From Janibacter terrae NBRC 107853 (GTDB taxonomy: Bacteria; Actinomycetota; Actinomycetes; Actinomycetales; Dermatophilaceae), in NCBI RefSeq assembly GCF_001591405.1, contig NZ_BCUV01000007.1, positions 248,001 through 312,000 on the forward strand: 64,000 nt of DNA, in the 5' to 3' direction. The notes under the pieces are model-generated. The model had not been told where the DNA came from. It searched no databases and was given only the letters and a program-made list of their open reading frames with translations. This document shows positions 20,485 to 30,803 of this stretch, piece after piece (the first letter of the stretch is position 1; each line of letters starts with the position of its first letter). Both the position numbers and the translations under genes were made by a program.

Positions 20485-23400
20485 TCACCAGGTGTCGACG
20501 TAGCGGGTCGGCCGCTCGTCGGGGACGACGGACGCCATCGCCGTGCGGATCCACCGGCGGGTGTCGACCGGGTCGATGACGTCGTCGAGCTCGACGACCG
20601 CCGCAGAGTTGACCGCGCGGCCGCGTTCGTAGAGGTCGTCGACAAGCCGCTGCTCCAGCGCCCGGCGCTCCGTGGGGTCCGCGACCGCCTCGAGCTCGCG
20701 GCGGAAGCCCAGACGGACCGCACCCTCGAGGCCCATGCCGCCGACCTCACCCGTCGGCCACGCCAGCGTCGCCGCCGGGCGGTGGAAGCTGCCCGCGGCC
20801 ATCGCCTGCGCGCCCAGGCCGTAGGCCTTGCGCAGGACGACCGTCACCATCGGCACCCGCAGGTGCGACCCGATGACGAAGAGGCGGGCGAAGTGGCGCA
20901 CCGTCGCGGTGCGCTCGTGCTCCGGCCCGACCATGAACCCCGGGGTGTCGCAGAGGGAGACGACGGGCAGCCCGTGCGCGTCGCAGAGCTGGAGGAAGCG
21001 CGCGAGCTTGTCCGCGGCCGGGGTGTCGATCGCCCCGCCGAGGTGGCGCGGGTTGTTGGCGACCAGCCCCATGGGACGACCCTCGATGCGCACGAGCGCG
21101 GTGACGACGCCGGGGGCGAAGCCGGCGCGCAGCTCGAGGACCGAGCCCTCGTCGGCGAGGGTGCGGATCGCGGCGTGGATGTCGTAGGCGCGCACCCTGT
21201 TCTCCGGGACGACGTGGCGCAGCGCCCGCTGGTCGGCGGCGGTCCACTCCTCGCGCGCCCCCTGGAAGTAGCCGAGGTAGCGCTGGGCCACCTCGACCGC
21301 CTCCGCCTCGTCGTCGACGACCACGTCGACGACGCCGTTGCCGCCCTGCACCTCGATGGGGCCGACCTCCTCGGGCGCGAAGACGCCCAGGCCACCCCCT
21401 TCGATCATCGCGGGACCGCCCATGCCGATCGTCGAGTCACGCGTGGCGATGATGACGTCGCAGCAGCCGAGGAGCGCGGCATTGCCGGCGAAGCAGCGAC
21501 CGGCCGCGATGCCGATGGTCGGGACGAGCCCGCTGAGCCGGCCCATCGTCGCGAAGGTCGGCACGTCGAGACCGCTGGCGACCGTGGTGTCGGTGTCCCC
21601 GGGACGGCCCCCGCCCCCTTCGGCGAAGAGGACGACGGGCAGGCGCTGCTGCTCGGCGATCTCGAGGAGGCGGTCGGTCTTCTTGTGGTTGAGGTAGCCC
21701 TGGGTGCCAGCCAGCACGGTGTAGTCGTAGGCCAGGACCGCGCAGCGGGAGTCTCCGGCGGGGGTGCTGCCGATGCGACCGATCCCCGTGACGATCCCGT
21801 CGGCCGGGGTGCTCGCGATGAGGTCCTCCTCGCTGCGCCGCGCGCGCTGGGCCGCGACGGCGAGACCGCCGTACTCGATGAAGCTGCCCTCCTCGACGAG
21901 GTCGGCGATGTTCTCCCGGGCCGTGCGTCGGCCGCGCGCATGGCGCTTGGCGACCGCCTCGGGGCGAGCCGCGTCCAGGCGCCGGTCGCGGCGCTCGAGC
22001 AGCCTCGACAGGTCGGCCCGCTCGGCGTCGAGGTCGGGTCCCTCGTCGAGCGCGCCGGTCGACGACTGGTCGGAGGAAGGGAGCAGCCGCACCAGGAGGT
22101 CACCGGCCGCGGTCGTCGCACCGGCCCGGACCCGGACGGCGGTGACCGTCCCGGTGGCGGGGGCGGGCACCAGGTGCTCCATCTTCATCGCCTCGACGAC
22201 GACGAGGGGCGTCCCGACGGCGACCTCCTGGCCGGGCTCGACGAGGACGGCGACGACGGTGCCGGCCATCTCCGCGAGGACCTCGCCGTCGCTCACGTCC
22301 GGGCGGTCGAGAGCACGGATCGGGCCGGTCTCGTCGAACCACCGGGTCGTGACGTCCCACGCGGCGACGTCCTCGTGGTCGAGGACCTCGCGCAGGAGCG
22401 GCAGGTTGGTCTCGACCCCGTCGACGGTGCACTCCGCGACCGCCTGTCGCGCCTTGCCGAGCGCCGCGGCCAGGCCGCTGTGGCTGTGGGTGACGACCTT
22501 CGCGACGAGCGAGTCGAAGGAGCCGTCGACGCGGGTCCCCTCGACGAGGTGCGTGTCCACCCGCACCCCGGGCCCGGTCGGCAGGGCGAGTCGGGAGACG
22601 ACGCCGTGGGCGGGCAGCGCCTCGCCGTGGCTGCCGGTGCGCTCTGCGGCGACCCGCAGCTCGACGGCGGCGCCGGTGACCGCCGGTGGGGTCGCCAGGC
22701 CGAGGTCGGCGAGGCCCTCCCCCGCAGCCAGCCGCAGCTGGGCGAGCACGAGGTCGACGCCCGTGACCATCTCGGTCACCGGGTGCTCGACCTGCAGACG
22801 CGGGTTGACCTCGATGAACCACCAGCGGCTCGGGTCGTCGGCGTCGAGCAGGAACTCGACCGTGGCCAGCCCGCGGTAGCCGCGGCCGGAGACCAGCCGC
22901 ACGGCGGCGGCGTGCAGGTCCGCCCGGACGTCGTCGGGCAGCGCCGGTGCGGGCGCGACCTCGACGACCTTCTGGAAGCGGCGTTGCAGGGTGCAGTCCC
23001 GCTCGCCGAGGTGGGTGGCTCCCCCTTCGCCGTCGGCCACGACCTGGACCTCGACGTGCCGGGCCCGCTCGACGTACAGCTCGACGAAGAGCTCGCCGGA
23101 GCCGAAGCTGCGCTCCGCCTCGGAGCGCGCGCGCTCCCAGGCCTCGCCGAGGGGCTCGCCGGCCGGCACCGCCCGCATGCCGCGGCCGCCGCCGCCCGCC
23201 GCCGCCTTGACCATGACGCCTGCGGGACGCTGCGCCAGGGCGAAGGCCTCCGCCTGCGCCTCGGTGACGCCGACGGGGGTGGCGGGCAGGACCGGGACCC
23301 CGGCCTGCTCCGCCACCGCCCGGGCGCTGCCCTTGTCCCCGAAGAGCTCGAGCAGCTCGGCGTCCGGCCCGACGAAGACCACGCCGGCCTCGACGCACGC

Positions 23401-23670
23401 CCGTGCGAGCGCCGGACTCTCGCTGAGGAAGCCGTACCCCGGGTGCAGCATCGTGCACCCGTGCTCGATCGCCCCGGCGACGAGGGAGGACGCATCGAGG
23501 TAGGCGGCCGCACCCTCCCCCGGCAGCACGTGGACCGCCGTCGCGAGCCGGGCGGCCAGCGAGTCGGCCTCCGCCCGGGTCACGGCCGCCACGACGTCCA
23601 GACCGGCCTCCCTGGCGGCTCGGACGATCCGGACGGCGATCTCGCCACGGTTGGCGACGAAGACGGGCAC
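20485..23670 (-). CDS. Single-chain biotin-dependent acyl-CoA carboxylase (BC-BCCP-CT)
   Basis: A 1061-residue protein that carries a whole acyl-CoA carboxylase on one chain. Biotin carboxylase occupies about residues 1-450 (ANRGEIAVRI at 6, HPGYGFLSE at 76, GGGGRGM at 159, EVNPRLQVEHPVTE). A BCCP domain has the biotin-accepting lysine at 496 (EAMKMEH), and a carboxyltransferase with both beta- and alpha-like halves fills about 555-1061. This resembles the long-chain acyl-CoA carboxylase type known from mycobacteria, although there an extra BT domain precedes BCCP. The GTG at 23670 follows GAGGAG. Its place between a thiolase and an acyl-CoA synthetase points to catabolism. Confidence 0.9.
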   Translation of the reverse strand: MPVFVANRGEIAVRIVRAAREAGLDVVAAVTRAEADSLAARLATAVHVLPGEGAAAYLDASSLVAGAIEHGCTMLHPGYGFLSESPALARACVEAGVVFVGPDAELLELFGDKGSARAVAEQAGVPVLPATPVGVTEAQAEAFALAQRPAGVMVKAAAGGGGRGMRAVPAGEPLGEAWERARSEAERSFGSGELFVELYVERARHVEVQVVADGEGGATHLGERDCTLQRRFQKVVEVAPAPALPDDVRADLHAAAVRLVSGRGYRGLATVEFLLDADDPSRWWFIEVNPRLQVEHPVTEMVTGVDLVLAQLRLAAGEGLADLGLATPPAVTGAAVELRVAAERTGSHGEALPAHGVVSRLALPTGPGVRVDTHLVEGTRVDGSFDSLVAKVVTHSHSGLAAALGKARQAVAECTVDGVETNLPLLREVLDHEDVAAWDVTTRWFDETGPIRALDRPDVSDGEVLAEMAGTVVAVLVEPGQEVAVGTPLVVVEAMKMEHLVPAPATGTVTAVRVRAGATTAAGDLLVRLLPSSDQSSTGALDEGPDLDAERADLSRLLERRDRRLDAARPEAVAKRHARGRRTARENIADLVEEGSFIEYGGLAVAAQRARRSEEDLIASTPADGIVTGIGRIGSTPAGDSRCAVLAYDYTVLAGTQGYLNHKKTDRLLEIAEQQRLPVVLFAEGGGGRPGDTDTTVASGLDVPTFATMGRLSGLVPTIGIAAGRCFAGNAALLGCCDVIIATRDSTIGMGGPAMIEGGGLGVFAPEEVGPIEVQGGNGVVDVVVDDEAEAVEVAQRYLGYFQGAREEWTAADQRALRHVVPENRVRAYDIHAAIRTLADEGSVLELRAGFAPGVVTALVRIEGRPMGLVANNPRHLGGAIDTPAADKLARFLQLCDAHGLPVVSLCDTPGFMVGPEHERTATVRHFARLFVIGSHLRVPMVTVVLRKAYGLGAQAMAAGSFHRPAATLAWPTGEVGGMGLEGAVRLGFRRELEAVADPTERRALEQRLVDDLYERGRAVNSAAVVELDDVIDPVDTRRWIRTAMASVVPDERPTRYVDTW

Positions 23671-23717
23671 GGCTGCTCCTCGGGGACGTGACGGGGTGGG
23701 GCGAAGGGGTGCGCGGG

Positions 23718-24914
23718 TCAGAAGATCTCGAAGAGCCCCGCCGCGCCCATGCCGCCACCGACGCACATCGTCACGACGCCGTAGCGCGCGCCTCGGCGCC
23801 GGCCCTCGATGAGGAGGTGACCGGCCATGCGCGCACCGCTCATGCCGTACGGGTGGCCGATCGAGATGGCCCCGCCGTTGACGTTGTACTTCGCCGGGTC
23901 GATGCCGAGCGTGTCGCGGCAGTAGAGCGCCTGGACGGCGAAGGCCTCGTTGAGCTCCCACAGGTCGATGTCGTCCACCGTGAGCCCGTGCTGGGCGAGC
24001 AGCTTCGGCACGGCGAAGACCGGGCCGATGCCCATCTCGTCCGGCTCGCAGCCCGCGACGGCCATGCCGCGGAAGGCGCCGAGCGGGGTCAGCCCGCGGC
24101 GGGAGGCCTCGGCGGCCTCCATGACGACTGCCGCGGACGCGCCGTCGGACAGCTGCGAGGCATTGCCCGCGGTGATCGAGAAGCCCTCGGTGCCGTCCTT
24201 GGCGAGCACCGGGTTCAGCTTGGCCAGGTCCTCGATGGTCGTGCTGGGGCGGTTGCCCTCGTCCTTGGCGAGCGTGACCTCCTGCGAGGAGACCTCACCC
24301 GTCGCCTTGTCCTTGCTGAGCATCGTCGAGGGCAGCGCCACGATCTCGTCGTCGAAGGCGCCGGCCTCCTGGCCGGCTGCCGTGCGTCGCTGGGACTCGA
24401 GGGCGTACTCGTCCTGGGCATCCCGGCCGACGCCGTAGCGCTGCGCGACGATCTCGGCGGTCTCGAGCATGGACATGTAGGTCGCCGGCACGTGCTCGAC
24501 GAGCCAGGGGTCCTGCGCGCGGTAGGTGTTCATGTGCTCGTTCTGCACCAGCGAGATCGAGTCGACCCCGCCACCGACGGCCACGTCCATGCCGTCGAGG
24601 ACGACCTGCTTGGCGGCGGTGGCGATGGCCATGAGCCCGCTCGCGCACTGGCGGTCGACGGACATGCCGGCGACCGTGACGGGCAGGCCGGCGCGCAGCG
24701 CCGCCTGCCGGCCGATGTTCATCGCGGTCGAGCCCTGTTGGAGGGCGGCGCCGATGACGACGTCCTCGATCCGCTCGCCCTCGACGCCGGAGCGCTCGAC
24801 GGCATGGCGCACGGCGTGGCCGATGAGCTCCTGGGCCTGGGTGTCGTTGAAGGCGCCGCGGTAGGCGCGGCCGATCGGGGTGCGGGCGGTGGAGACGATG
24901 ACTGCTTCGCGCAT
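23718..24914 (-). CDS. Acetyl-CoA C-acyltransferase (thiolase)
   Basis: A 398-residue thiolase for the last step of beta-oxidation, cleaving 3-oxoacyl-CoA to acetyl-CoA and a shortened acyl-CoA. The nucleophile Cys90 lies in [10 protein letters not shown]. The C-terminal motifs [18 protein letters not shown] (catalytic His) and [13 protein letters not shown] (second Cys) are intact. I prefer the ATG at 24914, eight bases after AGGAG, to the GTG three codons upstream. It lies between an acyl-CoA dehydrogenase and the carboxylase in the same operon. Just upstream are two tandem copies of GTCGAAGGGGGT. Confidence 0.93.
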   Translation of the reverse strand: MREAVIVSTARTPIGRAYRGAFNDTQAQELIGHAVRHAVERSGVEGERIEDVVIGAALQQGSTAMNIGRQAALRAGLPVTVAGMSVDRQCASGLMAIATAAKQVVLDGMDVAVGGGVDSISLVQNEHMNTYRAQDPWLVEHVPATYMSMLETAEIVAQRYGVGRDAQDEYALESQRRTAAGQEAGAFDDEIVALPSTMLSKDKATGEVSSQEVTLAKDEGNRPSTTIEDLAKLNPVLAKDGTEGFSITAGNASQLSDGASAAVVMEAAEASRRGLTPLGAFRGMAVAGCEPDEMGIGPVFAVPKLLAQHGLTVDDIDLWELNEAFAVQALYCRDTLGIDPAKYNVNGGAISIGHPYGMSGARMAGHLLIEGRRRGARYGVVTMCVGGGMGAAGLFEIF

Positions 24915-24971
24915 GGGGGTCACTCCTGTGGGTGAGGGGAGGTCGAAGGGGGTGGGTCGAAGGGGGTTCGG

Positions 24972-26051
24972 TCAGCTCGCCGGGAGGTCCACGAGCTCGG
25001 CCAGATCGCTGCGGTGCCGGTCCGGGGTGCCGAGGGCCAGCTGGTCGGACTTGGCCCGCTTGAGCCGGGTGTGCACCGACGCCTCCCACGTCATGCCGAT
25101 GCCGCCGTGCAGCTGCAGGGCCTCCTCGGCCGCCCGCACCGCGGCGTCCGAGCAGTACGACTGGGCCACGGCCTGCGAGACCAGCTGGTCGGGGTCGCCG
25201 TCCGCGAGCGTGCCGGCGGCGTAGCGGGCGGCGGCCCGGGTGCCGACGAGTTCCAGGTAGAGGTCGGCGAGGCGGTGCTTGATCGCCTGGAAGGAGCCGA
25301 TCGGTCGGGCGAACTGCACCCGCGTCTTCGCGTACTCCACCGTCGTGTCGAGGCACCACTGCGCCACGCCCAGCTGCTCGGAGGCGAGCAGCGCGGCGCC
25401 GGCGGCGAGCGCGGCGTCGACGGCCTCGTCGGCGGCGGTCCCGGAGGCGATCTCGTTCCCCTGACCGGTCACGCTCACGCTGGCGAGCGGGCGGGTCATG
25501 TCGAGCGACGTGATGGGCTCCAGCTCGACCTCGTCGCGATCGAGAGCACGAAGGGAGGTCACGCCCCCCTCGCCCCGGGTCGGCACGAGGAAGAGGTCGG
25601 CACCGAGCGCACCGGCGACCGGTGCGACCGGCCCCGCGCTCGGGTCGACGGCCGTCCACGCCCCACGGCGCGCGGTCCACGGCAGCACGAGCGCCGCGGT
25701 GCGCTCCCCCGAGGCGAGGGTCGGCAGACGGGTCTCGTCGCCGGCCTCGAGGAGGGCGGTCGTCGCGATGACGGCACTGGTGAGGAAGGGGACGGGCGCG
25801 ACGGCCCCGCCGAGCTCCTCGAGGACCACGGCCGCCTCTCGGGCGCTGGCTCCCGCGCCGCCGAGCGACTCGGGGACGAGCAGGCCGGCGAGGCCGAGCT
25901 GCTCGGCCAGCGAGCGCCACAGGCCGGACACGTCGGTGTCGGGTTCGTCGGCGAGATGGGTGGGCAGCGTCTCGTCCAGCGCGCGGCGCAGGGTCGAGCG
26001 GACGCTGTCCCGCAGCGCCTCCTCGACGTCGGTGTAGAGCAGGTCGGTCAT
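24972..26051 (-). CDS. Acyl-CoA dehydrogenase, partner subunit lacking the catalytic Glu
   Basis: A 359-residue acyl-CoA dehydrogenase-fold protein. The C-terminus has ALQLHGGIGMTWEASVHTRLKRAKS, the signature of the non-catalytic or flavin-contributing partner in actinobacterial heteromeric dehydrogenases. I see no EGGT-type catalytic Glu loop. Its ATG overlaps the stop of the next upstream dehydrogenase as ATGA, so the two are made together, like the FadE pairs of mycobacterial steroid side-chain degradation. It probably forms a heterotetramer with the 26048-27217 product. Confidence 0.85.
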   Translation of the reverse strand: MTDLLYTDVEEALRDSVRSTLRRALDETLPTHLADEPDTDVSGLWRSLAEQLGLAGLLVPESLGGAGASAREAAVVLEELGGAVAPVPFLTSAVIATTALLEAGDETRLPTLASGERTAALVLPWTARRGAWTAVDPSAGPVAPVAGALGADLFLVPTRGEGGVTSLRALDRDEVELEPITSLDMTRPLASVSVTGQGNEIASGTAADEAVDAALAAGAALLASEQLGVAQWCLDTTVEYAKTRVQFARPIGSFQAIKHRLADLYLELVGTRAAARYAAGTLADGDPDQLVSQAVAQSYCSDAAVRAAEEALQLHGGIGMTWEASVHTRLKRAKSDQLALGTPDRHRSDLAELVDLPAS

Positions 26052-27217
26052 CGCGGCACATCCTTGAAGGCGATCCCCTTGTCGGGGCGGTGGTCCGGTG
26101 GCAGGCCGAGCACGCGCTCGGCGATGACATTGCGCATGATCTCGCTCGTGCCGCCCTCGATCGAGTTGCCCTTGGCGCGCAGATAGCGGAAGCCGGGGCC
26201 GTGACCGAGGAAGGAGCCGCCCTCGGGGCGGACCATCGTCCAGTCGTGGTACTCGAGCCCCTCCTCGGGGGCGACCTCGAGGGCGAACCCGCTCACCTGC
26301 TGCGCCTGGTGGGCGAAGGCGAGCTTCATCGCCGAGCTCTCTGGGCCGGGCTGACCGACCTCCAGGCCCTGCCGCAGGCGCTCCCCGGCGAGGCGGGTGA
26401 CCTCGGTCTCGACCCACCACTGCATGAGCTCGGTGTGGTGGCCGGGGGTGCGCACCGACGGGTCGGTGCGCCACCGCTGGGTGACGACGCCGATCTGGCC
26501 GGCCTCGCGCTCGTTGCCGGCGGAGATCGCCACGCGCTCGTTGTTCAGCGTCGTCGTCGCGACCTTCCAGCCGGCACCCACGGCGCCGACCCGGTGGGTG
26601 TCGGGCACCCGCACCCCGGTGAGGAAGACCTCGTTGAACTCCGCCTCGCCGGTGAGCTGGCGCAGCGGCCGCACCTCGATCCCGGGGTCGGACATGTCCA
26701 CGACGAAGTAGGTCATCCCCGCGTGCTTGGGGACCGTCGGGTCGGTGCGGGCCACGAGGATCGCGAACTGGGCGTTGTGCGCCCCGGAGGTCCACACCTT
26801 CTGCCCGTCGACGACCCACTCGTCACCGTCGGGGACGGCACGGGTCGCGACACCCGCGAGGTCGGAGCCGGCACCGGGCTCGCTGAAGAGCTGGCACCAG
26901 ATCTCGGTGCACGTGAAGAGCGGGCGCAGGAATCGCTGCTGCAGCTCCTCCGTGCCGAAGGCCAGCAGCGTCGGAGCGGCCATGCCCAGGCCGATGCTGT
27001 TCTTCGCGAAGTCCGGACGGGGCGCGCCGGCCTCCTCGAGGAGGGCGTCGACCTCGAGCTGGCGTCCACGCGAGAGGCCGAGGCCTCCCTTCCCCTGCGG
27101 GAAGTGGACCCAGGCGAGGCCGGCGTCGAACTGGGCGCCGAGGAACTGCGCGGGGTCGCTCGTCTGCGGGTCGTGGCTCGCGAGGAGCTCCTCGACCCGC
27201 TGCTGCAGATCAGGCAT
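26048..27217 (-). CDS. Acyl-CoA dehydrogenase, catalytic subunit
   Basis: A 389-residue acyl-CoA dehydrogenase that introduces the alpha-beta double bond. FAD-binding blocks are [16 protein letters not shown] and [11 protein letters not shown], and the C-terminus has [24 protein letters not shown] with the catalytic Glu. It overlaps the following partner gene by four bases and the preceding dehydrogenase stop by eight, so all three are tightly coupled. It has the size and motifs of FadE alpha subunits that pair with a Glu-lacking partner. Confidence 0.9.
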   Translation of the reverse strand: MPDLQQRVEELLASHDPQTSDPAQFLGAQFDAGLAWVHFPQGKGGLGLSRGRQLEVDALLEEAGAPRPDFAKNSIGLGMAAPTLLAFGTEELQQRFLRPLFTCTEIWCQLFSEPGAGSDLAGVATRAVPDGDEWVVDGQKVWTSGAHNAQFAILVARTDPTVPKHAGMTYFVVDMSDPGIEVRPLRQLTGEAEFNEVFLTGVRVPDTHRVGAVGAGWKVATTTLNNERVAISAGNEREAGQIGVVTQRWRTDPSVRTPGHHTELMQWWVETEVTRLAGERLRQGLEVGQPGPESSAMKLAFAHQAQQVSGFALEVAPEEGLEYHDWTMVRPEGGSFLGHGPGFRYLRAKGNSIEGGTSEIMRNVIAERVLGLPPDHRPDKGIAFKDVPR

Positions 27218-28427
27218 GTGCGGTCCTCCTGCGGATCTCGTGTCGGGCGAGGGCGTTCTTGTGCACCTCGTCGGGGCCGTCGGCGAAACGCAGGGTGCGC
27301 ACCTGGGCGTACCACTCGGCGACGGGGAAGTCCTGGCTCAGGCCGCCGGCGCCGTGCACCTGGACGGCCTTGTCGAGGATCCACTCGACGGTGGCGGGCG
27401 CGGCGATCTTGATCGCCTGGATCTCGGTGTGGGCGCCCTTGTTGCCCGCCGTGTCCATGAGCCACGCGGCCTTGAGGGTGAGCAGCCGCAGCTGCTCGAT
27501 GCGCACCCGGGACTCGGCGATCCAGTCGCGGATGACGCCCTGCTCGGACAGCGCCTTGCCGAAGGCGACCCGGCTCGCGGCGCGGTCGATCATCAGCTCC
27601 AGCGACCGCTCGGCGATGCCGATGAGCCGCATGCAGTGGTGGATCCGGCCCGGGCCGAGGCGGGCCTGGGCGATCGCGAACCCGGAGCCCTCCTCGCCGA
27701 TGAGGTTGGCGGCCGGCACGCGCACGTCGGTGAAGTCGATCTCGGCGTGGCCGCCGTGGTCGCGGTCGTCGTAGCCGAAGACCTTCATGCCGCGGCGCAC
27801 GTCGACGCCGGGGGTGTCGCGCGGCACGAGGATCATCGACTGCTGCCGGTGACGGTCGGCCGACGGGTCGGTCTTGCCCATGAGGATGAAGATCTTGGCG
27901 TCGGGGTTCATCGCGCCGGAGATGTACCACTTGCGGCCGTTGATGACGTACTCGTCCCCGTCGCGCACGATCGAGGTCTCGATGTTGGTCGCGTCGGAGC
28001 TGGCCACGCGCGGCTCGGTCATCGCGAAGGCCGAGCGGATCTCGCCGGCGAGGAGGGGGGTGAGCCACTGCTCCTGCTGCTCGGGGGTGCCGAACATGTG
28101 CAGCACCTCCATGTTGCCGGTGTCCGGTGCCGCGCAGTTGGTCGCGACCGGGGCGATGTGCAGGCTCCGGCCGAGGGTCTCGCACAGGGGCGCGTACTGG
28201 AGGTTGGTCAGGCCGGCGCCGGACTCACCGGGCAGGAAGAGGTTCCACAGCCCCAGGCTGCGGGCGGCCTCCTTGGCCTGCTCGACGACCGGCGGCGGCG
28301 ACCAGCGGTCCGGCGCCGCGTCGAGCTGCTCCTGGTAGGTCGCCTCGATGGGGTAGACGTGCTCGTCCATGAAGGCGGTGAGCCGCTCCTGCAGCTCGGT
28401 GGTCCTGGCGTCCGTCGTGAAGTCCAC
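27210..28427 (-). CDS. Acyl-CoA dehydrogenase, ACAD10/11-like
   Basis: A 405-residue acyl-CoA dehydrogenase of the ACAD10/ACAD11 type. Marker segments are [70 protein letters not shown] and the C-terminal [11 protein letters not shown]...[10 protein letters not shown]. It is clearly paralogous to the dehydrogenase at 37362-38585, with long identical stretches. Start is the GTG at 28427, with GAAGGGAG upstream. In this operon it has no kinase partner, unlike its paralogue, so it may accept a plain acyl-CoA or a phosphorylated one made by the kinase at 36349. Confidence 0.88.
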   Translation of the reverse strand: MDFTTDARTTELQERLTAFMDEHVYPIEATYQEQLDAAPDRWSPPPVVEQAKEAARSLGLWNLFLPGESGAGLTNLQYAPLCETLGRSLHIAPVATNCAAPDTGNMEVLHMFGTPEQQEQWLTPLLAGEIRSAFAMTEPRVASSDATNIETSIVRDGDEYVINGRKWYISGAMNPDAKIFILMGKTDPSADRHRQQSMILVPRDTPGVDVRRGMKVFGYDDRDHGGHAEIDFTDVRVPAANLIGEEGSGFAIAQARLGPGRIHHCMRLIGIAERSLELMIDRAASRVAFGKALSEQGVIRDWIAESRVRIEQLRLLTLKAAWLMDTAGNKGAHTEIQAIKIAAPATVEWILDKAVQVHGAGGLSQDFPVAEWYAQVRTLRFADGPDEVHKNALARHEIRRRTAHA

Positions 28428-28443
28428 GGTCCGCTCCCTTCGC

Positions 28444-29970
28444 TCAGCGTGTGGTGGCGGTGACCCTGGCGGGTCGCTCACCGGTGGTCGCGATGGTCGG
28501 GCGGTCGATGGCCCGCTTGAGGATCTTGCCGGTCGCACCCTTGGGCAGCTCCTCGACGACCTCGTAGATGCGCGGCACCTTGTAGGCCGCGAGGCGCTCC
28601 TCGAGCCAGGTGCGCAGCCGCGTCGGGTCGATGCTCGCCCCCGGCTGCGGGGTGATGACGGCGGCGATCTCCTCGCCGAGCCGCTCGTCCGGGACGCCGA
28701 TGACGGCGGCCTCGAGGATGTCGGGGTGGCCGTAGAGGACCTCCTCGATCTCCCGCGGGTAGACGTTGTACCCACCGCGGATCACGAGGTCCTTCTTGCG
28801 GTCGACGATCCACAGGTCGCCGTCCTCGTCCATGCGACCGATGTCGCCGGTGAGGAACCAGCCGTTCGCGAAGGCCGCCTCGGTGGCCTCCGGACGGTTC
28901 CAGTAGCCGCTCATGACGTACGGCCCCCGGATGCCGACCTCACCCGTCGCGCCGGGGGGCAGCTCGCGGTGGTCGTCGTCGAGGATCGCGAGCGCGCCGC
29001 CGGGCAGCGCGCGGCCCACGCTCATCTCCTTGCGCGGGCAGTCGTCGCGGTTGAAGGTCGCCGCACCCGCGGTCTCGCTCAGGCCGTAGCCGTCGAGGAC
29101 GACGGCGCCGAAGCGGTCGTGGAAGGCCTTGCCCACCTCGAGCGGCAGCGCGGCACCTCCCGAGCACGCGAGGCGGAGGGAGGCGAGGTCCTCACGGGTC
29201 ACGTCCGTCTCGGCATGGAGCATGGCGTTCCACATCGTCGGGACGCCCGCGACGGAGGTGAGCTGCTGGTCGGCGGCCATCCGCAGGAGCTTGGCCGGGT
29301 CGAAGGGCCGCAGCAGCGACATGCAGCCGCCGGCGGTGTAGACGGTGAACATCGACGACGACTGGCCGAACACGTGGAAGAGCGGCAGGGCGGTGCCCAT
29401 GCTCTCGCCGGAGCCGAGGGCGAGCGCCTCGGCGAGGGACTCGCCGCAGGACAGCAGGTTGCCGTGCGAGAGGATCGCGCCCTTGGGCGCACCGGTCGTG
29501 CCCGAGGTGTACAGCAGGACCGCCGGCTCGTCCGAGCCGACGTCGACCGGGTCGGGCATGCCGCGGGGCGCCGGGACGCAGTCCGGCGCGAGCAGCCACA
29601 GGGGCAGCTCCGCCGCAGCAGCCGTGGCGGTGACCGCCTCGGGCACCTCGTGCCAGCCGAGCGCGAGGGTGCACCCGGCGTCCTCGACGAAGTGGGTCAG
29701 CTCGCGCTGCGTGCACAGGGGGTTGACCGTCACCGCGGTGGCGCCGAGGGCGAGGACCGCGTGGTAGGTGATGACGAACTCCGCGCTCGTCGGGACGACG
29801 AGGAGGACCCGGTCCTGCGGGCGCAGGCCACGCTCGGTGAGCGCCTCCATCGCGCCGCGCACGGCGGTGCGCAGCTCGGCGAAGGTCCACGAGCGGCCGT
29901 CCTCGCGCAGTGCGGGTGCGTCGGGCGTCTCCTGAGCCCACCGCCAGATCAGGCTGGCTGCGTTGGTCAT
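28444..29970 (-). CDS. Acyl-CoA synthetase / long-chain-fatty-acid-CoA ligase
   Basis: A 508-residue ANL ligase of the long-chain or feruloyl-CoA synthetase type. Motifs are [70 protein letters not shown] and the catalytic Lys in [15 protein letters not shown]. It activates the entering acid. The ATG at 29970 overlaps the upstream SDR stop as ATGA, and the next dehydrogenase starts 16 bases downstream. It is distinct from the 18793 synthetase, so the pathway probably has two activation steps or two related substrates. Confidence 0.9.
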   Translation of the reverse strand: MTNAASLIWRWAQETPDAPALREDGRSWTFAELRTAVRGAMEALTERGLRPQDRVLLVVPTSAEFVITYHAVLALGATAVTVNPLCTQRELTHFVEDAGCTLALGWHEVPEAVTATAAAAELPLWLLAPDCVPAPRGMPDPVDVGSDEPAVLLYTSGTTGAPKGAILSHGNLLSCGESLAEALALGSGESMGTALPLFHVFGQSSSMFTVYTAGGCMSLLRPFDPAKLLRMAADQQLTSVAGVPTMWNAMLHAETDVTREDLASLRLACSGGAALPLEVGKAFHDRFGAVVLDGYGLSETAGAATFNRDDCPRKEMSVGRALPGGALAILDDDHRELPPGATGEVGIRGPYVMSGYWNRPEATEAAFANGWFLTGDIGRMDEDGDLWIVDRKKDLVIRGGYNVYPREIEEVLYGHPDILEAAVIGVPDERLGEEIAAVITPQPGASIDPTRLRTWLEERLAAYKVPRIYEVVEELPKGATGKILKRAIDRPTIATTGERPARVTATTR

Positions 29971-30803
29971 GGCACGTCCCCCTTCAGGTGGCGCTGGTAG
30001 CGCTGCATGCCGTGGATCCACCGGTCGTGGTCGGCGGCCTTGCGCCGGGCGAACTCGCGGACGTCCTCGTGCGGCGTGATGAGGAAGCGGCCCTCGGCGA
30101 CCGCGGCGAGGACCTGGTCGGCGACGTCGCGCGGGGCGAGCACCTCCCCCGCGCCGGTCACCGCGGCGGCGGCGACCCGGCCCCCTTCGCCCCCGCCGGA
30201 GGTCATGCCGGAGCGCAGCATGTCGGTGTCGACGCCCATCGGGCACAGGCAGCTGACCCCGATCCCGTCGTCGCCATAGGTCACGGCGAGCCATTCGGCG
30301 AACGCCACGGCGCCGTGCTTGGACACCGAGTAGGTGGCCGAGCCGATCTGGGTGAGCAGTCCTGCGGCCGACGCCGTGGAGACGAAGTAGCCGCTGCCCC
30401 GCTCGACCCAGCCCGGCACGAGCTGCCGGGCGGCACGCACGTGCGCGAGCAGGTTGACGTCGAGCGCGAGCTGCCACTGGTCGTCGGTGGCCCCGAGACC
30501 GCTGCCGTCACCGACGCCGGCGTTGGCGAAGTAGAGATCGACCTCGCCGAAGTGCTCCCGGGCGGCGGCGATCGTGCGGGTGATGTCCGCCTCGCTCGAG
30601 GCGTCACCCGGCACGGCCAGCACCGCGTCTGGACCGACCGAGGCGGTGAGCCGCTCGGCGGTGGCGGTGAGGCGCTGCGCGTCGAGATCCGCGATGACGA
30701 CTCGGGCGCCGCGGGCGATCAGCGCCTCCGCGAGGGCCGCCCCGATGCCACCGGCCGCGCCGGTGACGACGGCGACCTTGCCCTGGATCCGCATCCCGGG
30801 CAT
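29967..30803 (-). CDS. Short-chain dehydrogenase/reductase
   Basis: A 278-residue classical SDR with the NAD(P)-binding TGAAGGIG near residue 15, NAG motif in YFANAGVGDG and the catalytic SxnYSVSK (STASAAGLLT...YSVSKHGA). The long C-terminal extension (EFARRKAADHDRWIHGMQRYQRH) is seen in SDRs of acyl-CoA and alcohol catabolism. The ATG overlaps the upstream SDR stop by one base (TGATG); MRIQ three codons later is an alternative start. It probably oxidises an alcohol or 3-hydroxyacyl-CoA intermediate. Confidence 0.85.
   Translation of the reverse strand: MPGMRIQGKVAVVTGAAGGIGAALAEALIARGARVVIADLDAQRLTATAERLTASVGPDAVLAVPGDASSEADITRTIAAAREHFGEVDLYFANAGVGDGSGLGATDDQWQLALDVNLLAHVRAARQLVPGWVERGSGYFVSTASAAGLLTQIGSATYSVSKHGAVAFAEWLAVTYGDDGIGVSCLCPMGVDTDMLRSGMTSGGGEGGRVAAAAVTGAGEVLAPRDVADQVLAAVAEGRFLITPHEDVREFARRKAADHDRWIHGMQRYQRHLKGDVP

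Noticed and set aside
19048-23691. A 1547-residue plus-strand open frame
   Set aside because: It mirrors the ligase and carboxylase genes on the minus strand and has the composition of a shadow frame, with no domain motifs.
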